Shown piece by piece: positions 32,417-43,380 of a DNA stretch of 64,000 bases. Every line of letters begins with the position of its first letter. Positions within the stretch are counted from its first letter, which is position 1. The position numbers were made by a program, and so were the translations under genes. The notes below the pieces were generated by a model. That model was not told where the DNA came from. It saw only the letters and a list, made by a program, of their open reading frames with translations, and made no database searches. This DNA comes from Tenebrio molitor (lineage: Eukaryota; Arthropoda; Insecta; Coleoptera; Tenebrionidae): assembly GCF_963966145.1 (NCBI RefSeq), contig NC_091049.1, positions 13,888,001 through 13,952,000 of the forward strand, written 5' to 3'.

Positions 32417-32608
32417 TTAATTCATTAGAGGTTCTAATAGTTCCTCTAAATCTTCTACATCTTGTTTTCGTAATCTGAACATCTTTATAAATTTGTAATC
32501 GGATAATTCTAAAGCATCGTTTGCTGCTTGGCGAAATCGTTGCTGATTTTCCGCATTTTCTATATTATTGATCACGTTTTGTATCAATATTTGATCTAAA
32601 TTGGCCAT
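32417..32608 (-). pseudogene. Harbinger transposase N-terminal fragment
   Basis: From ATG 32608: MANLDQILIQNVINNIENAE and later DYKFIKMFRLRKQDVEDLEE, which matches the N-terminal helix (F...FR.SK..V..L...L.P) of PIF/Harbinger transposases. It is cut off at LEPLMN; no DDE residues remain here. Confidence 0.6.
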
Positions 32609-32830
32609 ATTAGTGTTTTGAAAATACTGACGTTTCACATCAAAAGCGAAAACAAACAGCAAATCACTCGCTTAAAGGTTACAGCTTTCAAAATGCTCAG
32701 CGTTTTTTTAAAAGCGATGCGCATAGCGTCTCGAGAATACCAAGATCGGATTGCGAAGCGAATATTTACGTCATACCCGCTGAGCGTAGGAAAACGCTCA
32801 GCGTATTACAGTTACAGAATTCGGGCCCTG

Positions 32831-33223
32831 TAGTTGAGCAGCCATGTTTTGTACTTTCGCAACGTGCTGTATGATAGTGTCTCCCGGAGACATTCTATAC
32901 TCGTACAGCTTCGTCGTGAGCAGCAGTTTGTTCGAAGCGGACTTCTGCTCGTGCACGCTCGTCAGTTTTTCCCACATTTCTTTGGCCGTTACACAAACCA
33001 AAAGCGGTTCAAGCTGTACGCTCTCAATCAGGAACATAGCTTTTGCATTGTACTTGATCCACCTGGCGATATCACGACCGACACCTTCCGGTTTCACTCG
33101 CCATCCGTCGACAATGTCTCGAATACCGTGCGCGACAAATAACGCATTCACTTGGAATTTCCAACTCTGAAAATTCGTCCCGTTGAATTTCGAAACGTTT
33201 CGCGCCGAGATCTCGTCAGACAT
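32831..33223 (-). pseudogene. Copia-type gag fragment
   Basis: From ATG 33223: MSDEISARNVSKFNGTNFQS and W, then RWIKYNAKAMFLIESVQLEP, AKEMWEKLTSVHEQKSASNK and MSPGDTIIQHVAKVQNMAAQ. These are the DUF4219/UBN2 parts of copia gag (FNG.N...W.....L.......A..A...I......L.......A.E.W..L...Y). The sequence ends abruptly near 32831. Its upstream edge adjoins the MULE fossil at about 33316. Confidence 0.8.
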
Positions 33224-33782
33224 TTTTGGATTACTCGCGAGCACTTAACTTTTGTCGAGAACGATTAACTCACTAATACGGCTACAGCGTGCGCCACTCG
33301 TTTTTTGAGACGCTCACTGGATTTATCATGATACTCATTTGTCACACCACATTTTTGTATTTTTCGGTACCATGCTTGAGCAAGATGGAAACGGCAACCG
33401 ATAGTTCGAATATTGGGCCAAGTTTCTTCGACTGCTTTGTGAATGGCTTTTTCAAAATCCATCACAACTTCATCAATATTTACCGATAATGAGGCCTATT
33501 CTGTAACTTCTGTGTTAAAATTGACAGGGATGTTAAAAGTTTAATTATAACAGAACTGTTAAAATTTTAACATGGATGTGTATTCTGTAAGGTAATTTTT
33601 AAAGCAACTGGTATAGATTATTTTTTTAACACGCATGTTAACACTGACAACGTTGTCATATCATACAAATACGTTTCCCCTTCACTATCTCATATCATAT
33701 CATAGTATCTCTCCTTGTTCTGATATTTAATTTTGACGTCTGTCATCATATTTTTCATTTTCATCATTAAAAGATTCAGAAA

Positions 33783-34521
33783 ATGAGCGTGCGTTCAAGA
33801 CTACGCATCACAACACGGCAACTAGAAGCTCTTGTTGCCTTCTTGGAGAACAATAAGGAGAATTTGGCGGAAAACAGAAAGCTGTTACAAAATGAAGCTG
33901 GGATAGTAGGTAGAAAGCAAATGGATAAACTTAAAAACAATATTAAATAATGATCTTGAAGGTCCAAAGCGCTCAGTAGAAGAGTAGAAATGTGTTTTTT
34001 ACTACTTATTCGTCTTGAAGAAAATATGCTTTTAAGGTGTTTGGGGATCTAAAAGCAAATACCAGAAGAAGAAATGGTGGTGGGTCAGTCAAGGAAAAAC
34101 CTCTGCCTGATATCAAAGAACCAATTTTAAACATACCTACTACATACCTGCGTAGTATTGTTGTAATTGACGATACACCAAACGTTTCTGAACCTAGACT
34201 TAACATAGGCGGAGATATAATAAACCTTGTGGGAGACATAGAAGCAGAAAAAGTGATAATGAAGATGTTCAAACATATTATTAAATTATCTAAATAACAG
34301 AACCAGAGCCAATAACAATGGATGCACGATGCACCTAATATGACACAACAGGTACCAGAGAGATAAAGAAAACCGAAATTGCCTCAAGTGTCGTGCAAGA
34401 CAATTTTAATCCAGTTGATCTTATAAAAAGCCAAGAAACATTGGCTTCGTCTGTGAAAAGTTTAGCTGAAGACATCAATGACTTGGTCGAAGCTATAAAA
34501 TATGTCGCCGACAAATTGTAA
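33783..34521 (+). pseudogene. Harbinger-type Myb/SANT accessory gene, broken
   Basis: ATG 33783 opens MSVRSRLRITTRQLEALVAF, then LENNKENLAENRKLLQNEAG and a stop at about 33950. Downstream blocks in other frames, VFGDLKANTRRRNGGG (34040) and SQETLASSVKSLAEDINDLV (34430), look like the middle and C-terminal coiled part of the same protein, ending at TAA 34521. Introns or deletions could explain the breaks. Confidence 0.55.
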
Positions 34522-34780
34522 ATCAATGTTAACTCATTTTTCTTCGTGGACCTATTAATTATGTTTATTTGTTTTTTTCTTCTTTCCAATTAAACTATGT
34601 ATCTGTAAAAGCATCTCTTTTCCTTTGTCCTTGAAGGAAAAATATATTTGAGCATTATTTACCATAATGGTTTGCGAAGTTATAAATTCACCCTTTTTCT
34701 TCTTCATTTATCCCAGGATCAGGCCAAGGAATTCGAAAATGTTGACAGATGTTATGAAGCACTCGCAACTATAATAGTAA

Positions 34781-34910
34781 TTTACGTTATAAGTCCGGTA
34801 GGTTACTTGTAACAGTACGAGTTAGACTGTCTCGGCTCCTGACGTCGCCTCGTCCATAATGTCTAAACGAGTACCTGTTACAAGTACTACCGGATGTATA
34901 TCGTAACGTA
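34781..34910. repeat. Imperfect palindrome with TCCGGTAG arms
   Basis: AAGTCCGGTAGGTTACTTGT pairs with ACAAGTACTACCGGAT across a 60-bp centre, extended outside by ACGTTAT/TCGTAACGT. It lies in the Harbinger-like element. A shorter relative is at 35098-35163. Confidence 0.6.
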
Positions 34911-35097
34911 TTTTATTTCATACTGCAAGTCTCTTGTGCATCATTATTTTATTTCAAAAATTAAAAAATCACATTATATTGTGAAAATAGCATCACCTTT
35001 TTTCCTGTGGCAACGGCCGTTGCTATTGTTTTTTTAGATCGAATATTTTTTGACTTTTTCACTTTTCAATGTCAGATTTGATGTATAAAAGGAAAAC

Positions 35098-35163
35098 AGT
35101 CCGGTAGGTGTTGCTAAGTGACACTTTCCGGCTCTGATACTGTTATAACTCACCTACCGGACT
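35098..35163. repeat. 66-bp hairpin with AGTCCGGTAGGTG arms
   Basis: AGTCCGGTAGGTG and its exact complement CACCTACCGGACT enclose a 40-base loop. A third CTACCGGAC copy stands at 35189. A pair of TATTTCATACTG words (34915, and inverted at 35197) frames the surrounding DNA, suggesting a nested MITE. Confidence 0.6.
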
Positions 35164-37219
35164 CAAATTGATGATGCAATCGAGCATCTACCGGACAGTA
35201 TGAAATAAATGATTTTGGCTGCTTAATGTAATGTAAAAAGTAATGTAAAGTTCTGTCTTTCAGAAGACATCTAAATCTTCCTTTTAGTCGACCAGATAAT
35301 AATTTATAACATGATGTTAAATTTTAAAAGCACATAAGGAGACGTCGTTAAAATTTTAATAATAACAGGACATATTAACAGGGTGTGTCAATTTTTTAAC
35401 ATAACATCGCTTTACAGAATAGGATTTGGGATTTTAATGGCCTTTATTTTATAACATGATGTTAAAAAATAACATATTACTTACAGAATAGGCTTCAATT
35501 TACATTCGTTTAGAATTGAGTTAAACATTTTTTTATAAGTTTCTGCTCGCTTATCCGGTAACAAACAAAATAAAAGCGGTATCTAATGTCCATCTTTAAC
35601 ACCATGGATGGTAAAAAATTGACAAAAGACACATCAAGGTTGATGTGTGTTACCGAACTAAGAATGCGAAGATTTGTTTGATAGGAAAAGACAACAATAT
35701 TATCAGCATCATTGTTTATGATCAAAAACACTTCACCTTTGTCTGTTTTGATATCTAACTCACTTAATATACGGTGCACTTCACCAACACTTTTAGGGAT
35801 AAGTGGAAAAAATTTCCGGCGAGCGTGGTATATATTTTTCCTTACGTATTCAGGATCTGTGTTAGTTATCATTGATGGCAAGTTTTCCTTCATGGGCTTT
35901 TTTATAATTTTGGCTGGTTTTTCGGCCAAATCTTCAACTGCTTTTCTCTTACATGATGCGCTGATCATTTGTCGGTTTAAACTAACTAAATTTGCGAGAT
36001 GGCAATGATCCCGATTTGATTTTGTTACGACAAAATTAGAAGAATTGGGTTCTCCAAGGGTACGAATTGTGCACTTGCACTTTCTGTCCACACACTTCCA
36101 CAGACTTTCATTAGTTGATTTAATTATTTTATGAAAACTAAATTTATAATTTTCAACCACCAACATGTTTTTACCGCGAATACTCGAAATAATTTTGATA
36201 TCCATAATGAATACTCTGGATACTTCACTAACACTAATTGGAAGAGGAATAAACAACTAAGGCAAATTCTAAGCATTTATTCCGCAACAGAAAAAAAGAG
36301 ATAGAGATAAGAGAGAAGATGGGGCTGTGGAAAAACGAGTGGTGGGATAAAGAATGCAGGGAAGGGAAGCAAGCAGCAAGAAAGAAACTTAAGAAATTAA
36401 AAAAAAAGAAAAAGCAAAAGAGCACGCAAGAGTTACAAATTAGTATGCAAAGAGAAGAAGGAAAAGAAACGGATGGAAGAAGAACTGAAGATGAAGGGTA
36501 TAAAGACGGAAGAAGGGGTGTGGAGATATATAAATAGGGAAGGAAAGAAAAAAGGAGAAATAGTGAGTGATAGAATTACTATGGAGGAATGGAGAAAGTA
36601 CATCAGTGAGTTGTTGGGGGGTGATGAAAACAGACAAGAAAAGGAAAAGAGACAACACAAAGTGGGAGAAATAGAAGAGATAACAAGAGAAGAAATAGAG
36701 CAACAACTGCGAAAACTGAAAAGGAAAAAGGCACCGGGGAGGGACGGTATACAGAACGAATCGTGGATATATGGAACTGAAAGAGAAGTTGACAGGTTGC
36801 TAGAGATAATGAATGGAGTGTGGAAGGGAGAGGGTTTCCCCCAGGAGTGGAAGAAGGGGATAATATGCCCCATATATAAGAAAGGAGAAAAGGATACAGC
36901 CAGTAATTATAGGGGGATCACGCTCCTTAATACGGCATATAAGGTATACGCGATGATTGTGGAAGAGAGACTGATGAAGGAAATGAATGAACGGGGTGTG
37001 TTACCAGACGGGCAGGCGGGATTCAGGAAAGGTAGAGGGACCATGGACAATGTATATATCTTGAATCATATAATAGGAAATTAGATAAAAAAAGGGGTAG
37101 CAAGATATATGCATTTTTTGTAGACCTGAAGGCGGCTTTTGATAATGTGGAAAGAGACTTACTGTGGGAATACTTCAGAAAGAAAGGGATAAATGAGCAT
37201 CTGGTAACAAAAATAGAAC

Positions 37220-38124
37220 GGTCACAGCCTTTTTACCGACAGCCCATTTGACCGACAGGCCGTTTGACCGACAAAAATTACCGACAAGCCTCTTGACCGA
37301 CAGCCTTTTGACCAACAAAAATTAAGGTAAAGGGTATTTTTTAAAATTTGGCGTCGAAGTAGGCGTTGGAGAGTCGATTGTGTTCGCACCACTCGTGTAA
37401 AAGCGTAAGATTTAAACAGCTGATCCGTGATCCGTAACCTGTATAATGCGTTCACAATCGACAGTTCAACATATACTTCGACGCCAAATTTAAAAAAACA
37501 CCCGTTATAGTAAAAACGTTTTAGATGTGAATTATCAAACTCAAGGTCGCTTAAAACTTATGATTAAACTGTACGTTAAAGAGAAATCTGTCATAAATTC
37601 CAAATACCTTATAAGCGTGCCTAGTTATTTTTCCTGGTAGTGCCAACTTAACAACAAGTCCCCCCAATCAACATCTGTAACGTTCCGGCAATAATTGAAT
37701 TGAATGAAAACCGTTCTGGAAAGCGCGAAAAAAGCGTCATTCATGTCAGAAGTGACCGTTGTTAATAAATTAAAATTGATCATCTGTTTCAAAAAAGCGG
37801 CACAATAATATTTTTTTTCAAAGCTGGCTTGACCCCACAATCATATACCCTGTACATTCACTTTGTGTGTCTATCTGCTACGTTAATTTGTCATGTGATT
37901 GGCTAATTTTATTTTTTTTATTTTTAAAAGTCAATTCAAACCACCACCTGTGTATTAGGTAGTGTATTGTTTTTATATAAATTATCTTAATTTTTGTCGG
38001 TTAAAAGGCTGTCGGTAAAACGGCTGTCGGTAAACCGGGTGTCGGTCAAACGGCCTGTCGGTAAAATGTATTGTCGGTAAAAAGGCTGTCGGTAGAATGG
38101 CTGTCGGTAAAACGACCTACACCC
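37220..38124. mobile_element. 905-bp element with tandem GTCGGT-repeat ends, 9-bp TSD
   Basis: AAATAGAAC is present on both sides (37211-37219, 38125-38133) and the interrupted reverse transcriptase frame matches across it. The left end has about five copies of a CCGACAGCC/TTTTGACC unit (37225-37315). The right end has about eight inverted copies of CTGTCGGTAAAACGG (37990-38112). No coding capacity. The 9-bp duplication and repeat-rich inverted ends suggest a non-autonomous MULE-type element. Confidence 0.8.
37332..37503. repeat. Nested ~170-bp inverted repeat
   Basis: GGGTATTTTTTAAAATTTGG and GCGTCGAAGTA at the left recur inverted at 37478-37503, with TCGATTGTG-type inner arms. This is a small palindromic MITE inside the 905-bp element. 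Confidence 0.65.
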
Positions 38125-38740
38125 AAATAGAACAGATATATGAAGAGACGATAAGTAGAGTGAGAGTGGATGGAAGAGTGAATGAATGTTTCAAGACTTA
38201 TAAGGGAGCAAGACAAGGTTGCCCACTAAGCCCCAGCCTGTTTGCAGCGTTTATTGGAGATATGGAGGAGATGTTCAGGAAGGGGCAGGCAGGGAGGGTT
38301 GTGGTGGGCAAAGAAAAAGTGTGGTCTTTAGCATATGCGGATGATTTGGTGGTGTTAGCGAGAGAGGAGAAAGGTATGAAAGAAATGTTAGAAAGCATGG
38401 AGAAATATATGAGGAGGAAAAAGTTGACGGTGAACGTAGAGAAATCCAAGATGATGGTGTTTATAAAGGGGCGTGGTAGGAGAAAAGTAAATGAGTGGAG
38501 ATGGGAAAAGGATAAAATTGAAGAATTGAAAGAATTTAAGTATTTAGGTTATGTGATGAATGAAAGAAATACAGCAGCAGCACATGTGAGAGAGTTAGTG
38601 AAAAAAGAAAATAAGATAATGGGAGCGGTATGGGGTATAGGAGAGTAATGATGTTTGATAGTCTGGTGAAAAGCGTGATAGTGTATGGAGCGGAAATATT
38701 TGAAATGGGTGCTAGAAGTAGATAGAGACACCGGGCTATA

Positions 38741-39450
38741 CAGGGTGTTCGATAAATAGACGGCCATCTCTTCACTGCTACCTCACAGAGTCCAAAGAAA
38801 ATATACTGTGTATTTGCTTTTTTGTTTTTAGTTGAAGAACGATTGAAGTTTAAAAATGACCACTGATAGAGTAGGTTTCATTAGCGCCTATTTTGTTGTA
38901 TCAAGTACTCTGTTTGGAAAAAAAAGAAAAATGTCACATTTGACGGCAAACGTCCGTCAAAATTCTGTGGCGTATCAAACAATAATTTCAATGACGAATG
39001 CAATTTAATTTAATATGAATGTAAGGTACATGAAAGTTTATAATAAATGCTCAAATCGGCGACCATCAAGCTGGATACATAGTCGGGCCCGTCGCAATAA
39101 TCCTGTTCTCAGATTTTCAAAAACATCTACATTATTTCTTATTTGATCAGACGGCAGTAATATTAGATTTCGCAATTCATTCACATCCGGAACATCGGTA
39201 GCATAAACAATTGACTTCACATGACCCCAGAAATAAAAATCTAAAGGAGTTAAGTCCATACTCCTGGCGGGCCACGGAAATGGACCACGTCGGCCTATCC
39301 ATCTTTGCGGAAATCTGTTATTCAAATATTCCACAACAGCTCGGTGTGCATGAGGAGGTGCTCCGTCTTGCATATACCACATACTGAATCGCTGTTGCAA
39401 AGGCAGTTCGTCTAAGAAATTTTCTAACTCGTTTTGTAAAAAATTCAAAT
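38741..39450 (-). mobile_element. DUF4817-type mariner, 3' half
   Basis: CAGGGTGTTCGATAAATAG with TA before it (38739-38740) is a mariner end. The minus-strand transposase C-terminal half follows and is cut at about 39450; no second end was found. Confidence 0.75.
39038..39448 (-). pseudogene. DUF4817-type mariner transposase, C-terminal half
   Basis: An open frame of about 136 codons to the stop at 39038. Contains MWYMQDGAPPHAHRAVVEYL with the second catalytic Asp, then RWIGRRGPFPWPARSMDLTP with the third Asp and a SMD in place of the common SPD, and LDFYFWGHVKSIVYAT. The N-terminal HTH and first Asp are missing. The frame is clean, so truncation is probably not very old. Confidence 0.8.
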
Positions 39451-39961
39451 ATGAGAGGCAAGTAAGGGCGACTGAAGAATATTATCGACATAAGAAATCG
39501 CTTTTGGAAACAAAAAGTGGCCCATTAAAGTGAGTAACAATACATATAAAGCAATTTATTGCCAAAGAAAGACTTTGTACGTATGTTTTTTATTTTGAAT
39601 ATTTGTATTTTATTAGATAAGTAAATAGTAGTTTTCATTTTTGTAAATTTACTGATATATTTTAAAATTTAGTGTTAGGCGGTATTTTCATTGTTTTTCT
39701 TTTTATTATTAATATTCACCTGTAAGCAATCTATTGCCAAAGATTGAATTCTTAGTTTTGTATTACAATTTTGATATTATTTTGTTCTTGCCATTTTTGT
39801 ATATTTTTTGTTCGACACTGTCAGAATTTGAGAATTTTCTCCTGTGTGAACGGATTATGATAAATTTGACAACTTGTCAAAACGAAACGTCAAGCTAATT
39901 TTAAAGATTTTTAACCATTTGGAGCCTTTAAGGGACTCGTCGAACAAAAAAACGTTGTATT
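39451..39961. other. Spacer
   Basis: A short basic frame at about 39455-39530 (EEYYRHKKSLLETKSG) resembles the C-terminal tail of Myb/SANT proteins but is too short to call. Nothing else recognised. Confidence 0.3.
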
Positions 39962-40085
39962 CAACTCGTTCTTGTGTAATTTGGGCTTTTTTTGGCACTC
40001 GTGGACCCTTAAAACTCTCGTTTCACTCGAGTTTTAAACTGATCCACTCATGCCAAAAAAAGCCAAAATTACACACGAACTCGTT
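39962..40085. repeat. 124-bp imperfect palindrome (ACTCGTT family)
   Basis: AACTCGTTCTTGTGTAATTT pairs with AATTACACACGAACTCGTT. The centre carries AAAACTCTCGTTTCACTCGA. Same architecture as 23211-23340, including the outer ACTCGTT that reads the same on both sides. Confidence 0.6.
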
Positions 40086-40358
40086 AAATAAATAACTATT
40101 ATTAGATAGGTAAATAAACAGTACTTATAGTTTTCAATTGGTATATTTTAGTGTTTTTCTGTTATTATATTATGGAACAAAATAAACGCCAATAATTTAA
40201 TTTTTGCGCGATTGTACTTGGTTGTTTACCACGTCTGTTTCGAAGACGGTAAGCTCTGTTTACTCGTTGCTAACGATAAACTCGATGGTAAGTAATTTTT
40301 GGTGTTCTAGAACGGTAAGTAAAGTTTATTCAAAATTAATCGATTATTATAATAATTT

Positions 40359-40967
40359 TTATGTAGACAGAAGTTGAAGACAAGATGTGGGGGCACTTTC
40401 TGGAAACTCATAAAGCTCTTGTAGTCGGCTTTCCTTGCTGCTGCAATGAAATAGCATTAGCAAACTTGTCGCGACATTGGCATTGTCAAAATTTTCATAC
40501 CCCGCATTTTCCTTGTCTTCTTGATTACAAATTGAGATCGTTGGCTTCGAAAATTCTTCATTTACTCGTACGTAGATGAAAGTTGAAGACAAGATGTTAG
40601 CACTTTCTGGAAACTCACACAGCTCTTGTAGTCGGCCTACCTTGCCGCTGCAATGAAACAATTTTAGTAACAGACTTGCCGCGACATTAGAATTGTCAAA
40701 ATGTTCATACCCCGGATTTTCCTTGTCTTCTTGATTTCATATTGAGTTCGCTGGTTTCGAAAATTCTTGATTTATGTAGACAGAAGTTGAAGACAAGATG
40801 TTAGCACTTTCTGGACACTCACACGGCTCTTGTGGTCGGCATTCCTTGCCGCTGCAATGAAATAATATTAGCGAACTTGCCGCGACATTAGTATTATCAA
40901 AATTTTCATACCACAAATTATCCTTGTCTTCTTAATTACACGTTGAGGTCGTTAGTTTCAAAAATTC
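40359..40967 (-). pseudogene. In-frame tandem-repeat coding fossil, three 67-70 codon units
   Basis: Three tandem units begin at 40967, 40766 and 40556 (minus strand; spacings 201 and 210 bp, both multiples of three) and stay in one frame to the stop at 40359. Each reads EFSKP..SICNQEDKEN..G then YENFDNxNVA, LFHCSGK, RLQELCEFPESANILSS and TS.YI. Units 1 and 2 each carry one nonsense change (CAA to TAA; TGT to TGA) at the CNQED block; unit 3 is open. I recognise no family. The open alternative frame also contains acceptor-like TTTCATTGCAG before GGCAAG in each unit. Confidence 0.55.
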
Positions 40968-40971
40968 TTTA

Positions 40972-41049
40972 TTTGTGACGCACATTCACAACATTCAAAG
41001 TTTCTTCTACAATATCCACTTCGTTTTCGGAATCACTAATATCACTCAT
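40972..41049 (-). other. Short acidic start-like frame upstream of the tandem repeats
   Basis: ATG 41049 (AGTAAAATGAG context) opens MSDISDSENEVDIVEETLNV and VNVRHK, then TAA at 40972. It is directly upstream of the repeats but in a different frame. It might be the original N-terminus, joined by a lost splice or a one-base shift. Confidence 0.35.
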
Positions 41050-41255
41050 TTTACTGCTTGTTTTTCAACACAACTGGCGATATTTGCGCACAAAAACTGC
41101 AATGGCGGTAGTTGTTTGCAGATTGCCTTAGAAACGCGATACAAAAATCGACATTGTGGCAACACCATGTGAAGGGCGTCGTATCGCATTGCATTCTAGT
41201 TAGGAATGTTTTGTAATAAATATTCAATCGCGCAAAAAATCTCATAAGCATGACG

Positions 41256-41319
41256 AACGTTAATGACAATGTACGGATCTCAGACAATTGTCTTCGATCC
41301 GTACATTGTCATTACCGTT
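41256..41319. repeat. 64-bp hairpin
   Basis: AACGTTAATGACAATGTACG (41256) pairs with its inverted counterpart ending ACCGTT, with one mismatch pair in 24, around a 16-base centre that itself contains GACAATTGTC. Could be the end of a small MITE or of the adjacent Harbinger. Confidence 0.6.
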
Positions 41320-42251
41320 CTTTATACTTAATATACTATTGTGTACTTTCTAAAAATCCTATTAAAATATTTGAACCTTTCAGTACATTCTAATGGAAAT
41401 GATTTCGAATTATTAAATTTCTTTTTAGTCTTCCTTGATTTAACTGATACAATGGTTGATTTATTTGACGTGCTTCAATGTTTAGTTCAGCTTGATTAAA
41501 TATTCCATAATCTATAATTACGTCTTCAGGTTCTGGTGGAACATGTGGTAAATTGTTATTTATACAAATGTTCTGTAATACTGCACATGCATTTATTATT
41601 TTTGCAGCACGTTCTGGCAGGGCCCCCGCAAGTACGTGTTCAAAGCGTGCGGTGCACGCGGGCGGTATCTCCAAGGGGCGGCAAATGGCCTCTTGGCGGC
41701 GCTGTACACATTTTAAAAGAAAAAAATTACACTGCATGCATATAAAACTAAAATTTTAATAATTTTTTGCACATAAAATAGTTACATATTTACGAAATGA
41801 GTGCGAGAATAGTTACTTATGCAACAAGTGAGTTAAAGTAATACTTTTTTTTACGAGAAGGAAAATCCTAGGAGTAAAAAAACGATACTTCACTAACGAG
41901 TTGCACACAACATTTTTTTTGCGCCCGTAAGTTTGGATAACAATTTTTTCGACACTCTCAAAATTCGAAAATTTTCTCCTGTGTCAACCTGTGGACCTCG
42001 TTTTACTCGCGTTTTAAATTGGCCAAAAAAATCCCAATTTACATACGAACTCGTTAAAAAAACTACTAATTATGAATGAAAAATTTTATAATTGCGTTAA
42101 AAAATGACACGCTACGGCATTTTTTTAACGTAAAATTCGTGCAAAAATGAACCTCTATGGCACTTTATTTAACGCTTTTTGACCGATTCAAAAATCACAT
42201 ATTTTATGGACGCAAACGAATGAAATAACTTGCACTTTTTTTGACAGACGT

Positions 42252-42396
42252 TAAAAATAGTATATTAAAAGACAAGTTTCATAAGACCAGTCTTGAAGCA
42301 CGAATTCAAGATTAAAAAACGAGTAGCGTAGCCACGAGTTATTTTAAAGAATTAGTGCTTCAAGGTCTTATGAAACGAGTTTTTTATACTATTTTT
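42252..42396. repeat. 145-bp imperfect palindrome within the hAT
   Basis: AAAAATAGTATATTAAAAGA and GTTTCATAAGACC at the left pair with GGTCTTATGAAAC and TTTTTATACTATTTTT at the right. The centre has ACGAGTAGCGTAGCCACGAG. Same design as the ACTCGTT palindromes but different arms. Confidence 0.6.
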
Positions 42397-43261
42397 TGTA
42401 ATTTGCCCTTTTTAAACCGTTTTTAAACAACAATGTTTACTTTCCTCGATTTAGGGATTTTTGTGGCGGTTGGTAATGTCTTAATTTTAAAAGTGAAAAT
42501 TTGATCAAGTCTTCAAAGTCGCCTTTTGTTTTATCCAAATTCTGTCACAAAACACGAATATGGAAGATGATCTTTCATGTCCGCCCGCTGAAATACGTAA
42601 AATTGCCAAAAATACGGTCACGAATTTGTTGCCTGATAAATCCTGATAAATAATTCTTTGCACATTTTGTAATTTAAACTGACACGTATGACGGATCAAG
42701 CTTTGCCAACCTAAAAATTTTCGTAAAATGTTCCGTGAAATAATGATTATAAGGATATCCCAGATGATGACGTCGCGTTCGTTAATATGTCTATTAGAGA
42801 ATCAAAATGGAGGCAAATTACAAAAAACATTTTTTGAACTCATTGCCTTCAAAATCACATTTCGCGACCGCATAGCATTTTGAAGCACTAGTGCGCGAAA
42901 TCGACGTTCCAGAAAGCATTCGCCTTTTTGAGCATTCTGAAAATAATTTGACTTGATAACAATAAACTGTGGTTTACAAAACGCTATTTCTCCAATTTGG
43001 ATGATGAAAATTTCAAAAGAGTGAAAATAAATCGCTATTAGTTCGATTGACACTGGCAAGCGCATGGACAAGCGTGACAAGGGTATACGACAAATCAGAC
43101 ATAATGTTTTTTTCAAAAAATAATGTACGAACTTCGATGCGAGAAGTCGTATTCGGCACATTCGCGCAAATGAAGCACTCGCTTCTTCGTCGCTTGTGCC
43201 TCAAATAATGCGCTCATGCACGAAAAAAATTATACGTTATCCCAAAATGTCTAATAGTTAT

Positions 43262-43380
43262 TTGTATCACAAGGCTAGAAAATGCCATTTTGCAAGTGCA
43301 AGCACGGTTTGTGAGGCAGAGGGGCCAGCCGAGGCCCACAAGTGCGAGCACTTGCAAAACATTTTCTAGCCGTGTAATAC
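43262..43380. repeat. ~120-bp imperfect palindrome within the hAT
   Basis: GGCTAGAAAATGCCATTTTG and CAAGTGCAAGCAC pair with GTGCGAGCACTTG and CAAAACATTTTCTAGCC. GTATCAC/GTGTAATAC lie outside. Confidence 0.6.

Larger units (their letters stand above)
33491..35496. mobile_element. Harbinger-like non-autonomous element, 2.0 kb
   Basis: Ends GAGGCCTATTCTGTAA and GAAGCCTATTCTGTAA (complement at the right), with AAT on both sides (33488-33490, 35497-35499). TTAACAT/ATGTTAA words are dense near both ends. It contains a broken Myb-like gene but no transposase. The exact resumption of the MULE sequence across it confirms both borders. Confidence 0.82.
33317..36282 (-). pseudogene. Second MULE transposase copy, interrupted and truncated
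   Basis: The N-terminal half (36205-35500) has the complete FLYWCH finger (IRGKNMLVVENYKFSFHK, SLWKCVDRKCKC) and the region up to the first DDE block. That block is shifted and altered (INLDVSF in place of YLDGTFNY). After the inserted element at 33491-35496 it resumes with MDFEKAIHKAVEETWPNI and CRFHLAQAWYRKIQ (33465-33330) and stops matching after HDKSS. The C-terminal third and the 3' inverted end are gone. About 90% similar by eye to the copy at 26729. Confidence 0.82.
36283..38736 (+). pseudogene. R1/I-type non-LTR retrotransposon ORF2 fragment, interrupted
   Basis: Starts in the linker after the endonuclease (WKNEWWDKECREGKQAARKK). The reverse transcriptase follows: WKKGIICPIYKKGEKDTASN then YRGITLLNTAYKVYA, LPDGQAGFRKGRGTMDN and, after a shift at about 37081, FVDLKAAFDNVERDLLWEYF. 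A 905-bp insertion (37220-38124) follows. It resumes with IEQIYEETISRVRVDG, GARQGCPLSPSLF and the catalytic SLAYADDLVVLA (about 38325-38360), then KSKMMVF and LKEFKYLGYVM. A stop near 38646 and loss of the end at the mariner (38741) finish it. It is purine-rich on the plus strand, typical of this group. Confidence 0.83.

Noticed and set aside
36433..36873. Minus-strand serine/phenylalanine-rich frames of up to 146 codons
   Set aside because: They are antisense to the purine-rich reverse transcriptase fossil, whose motifs are on the plus strand.
40359..40967. CRISPR-like repeats
   Set aside because: Units are about 200 bp and adjoin without spacers; the DNA is animal, and the frame is conserved.
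41051..41200. CpG-like promoter for the repeat-protein frame
   Set aside because: No TATA, initiator or other element could be identified with confidence; only a start-like ATG context was seen.
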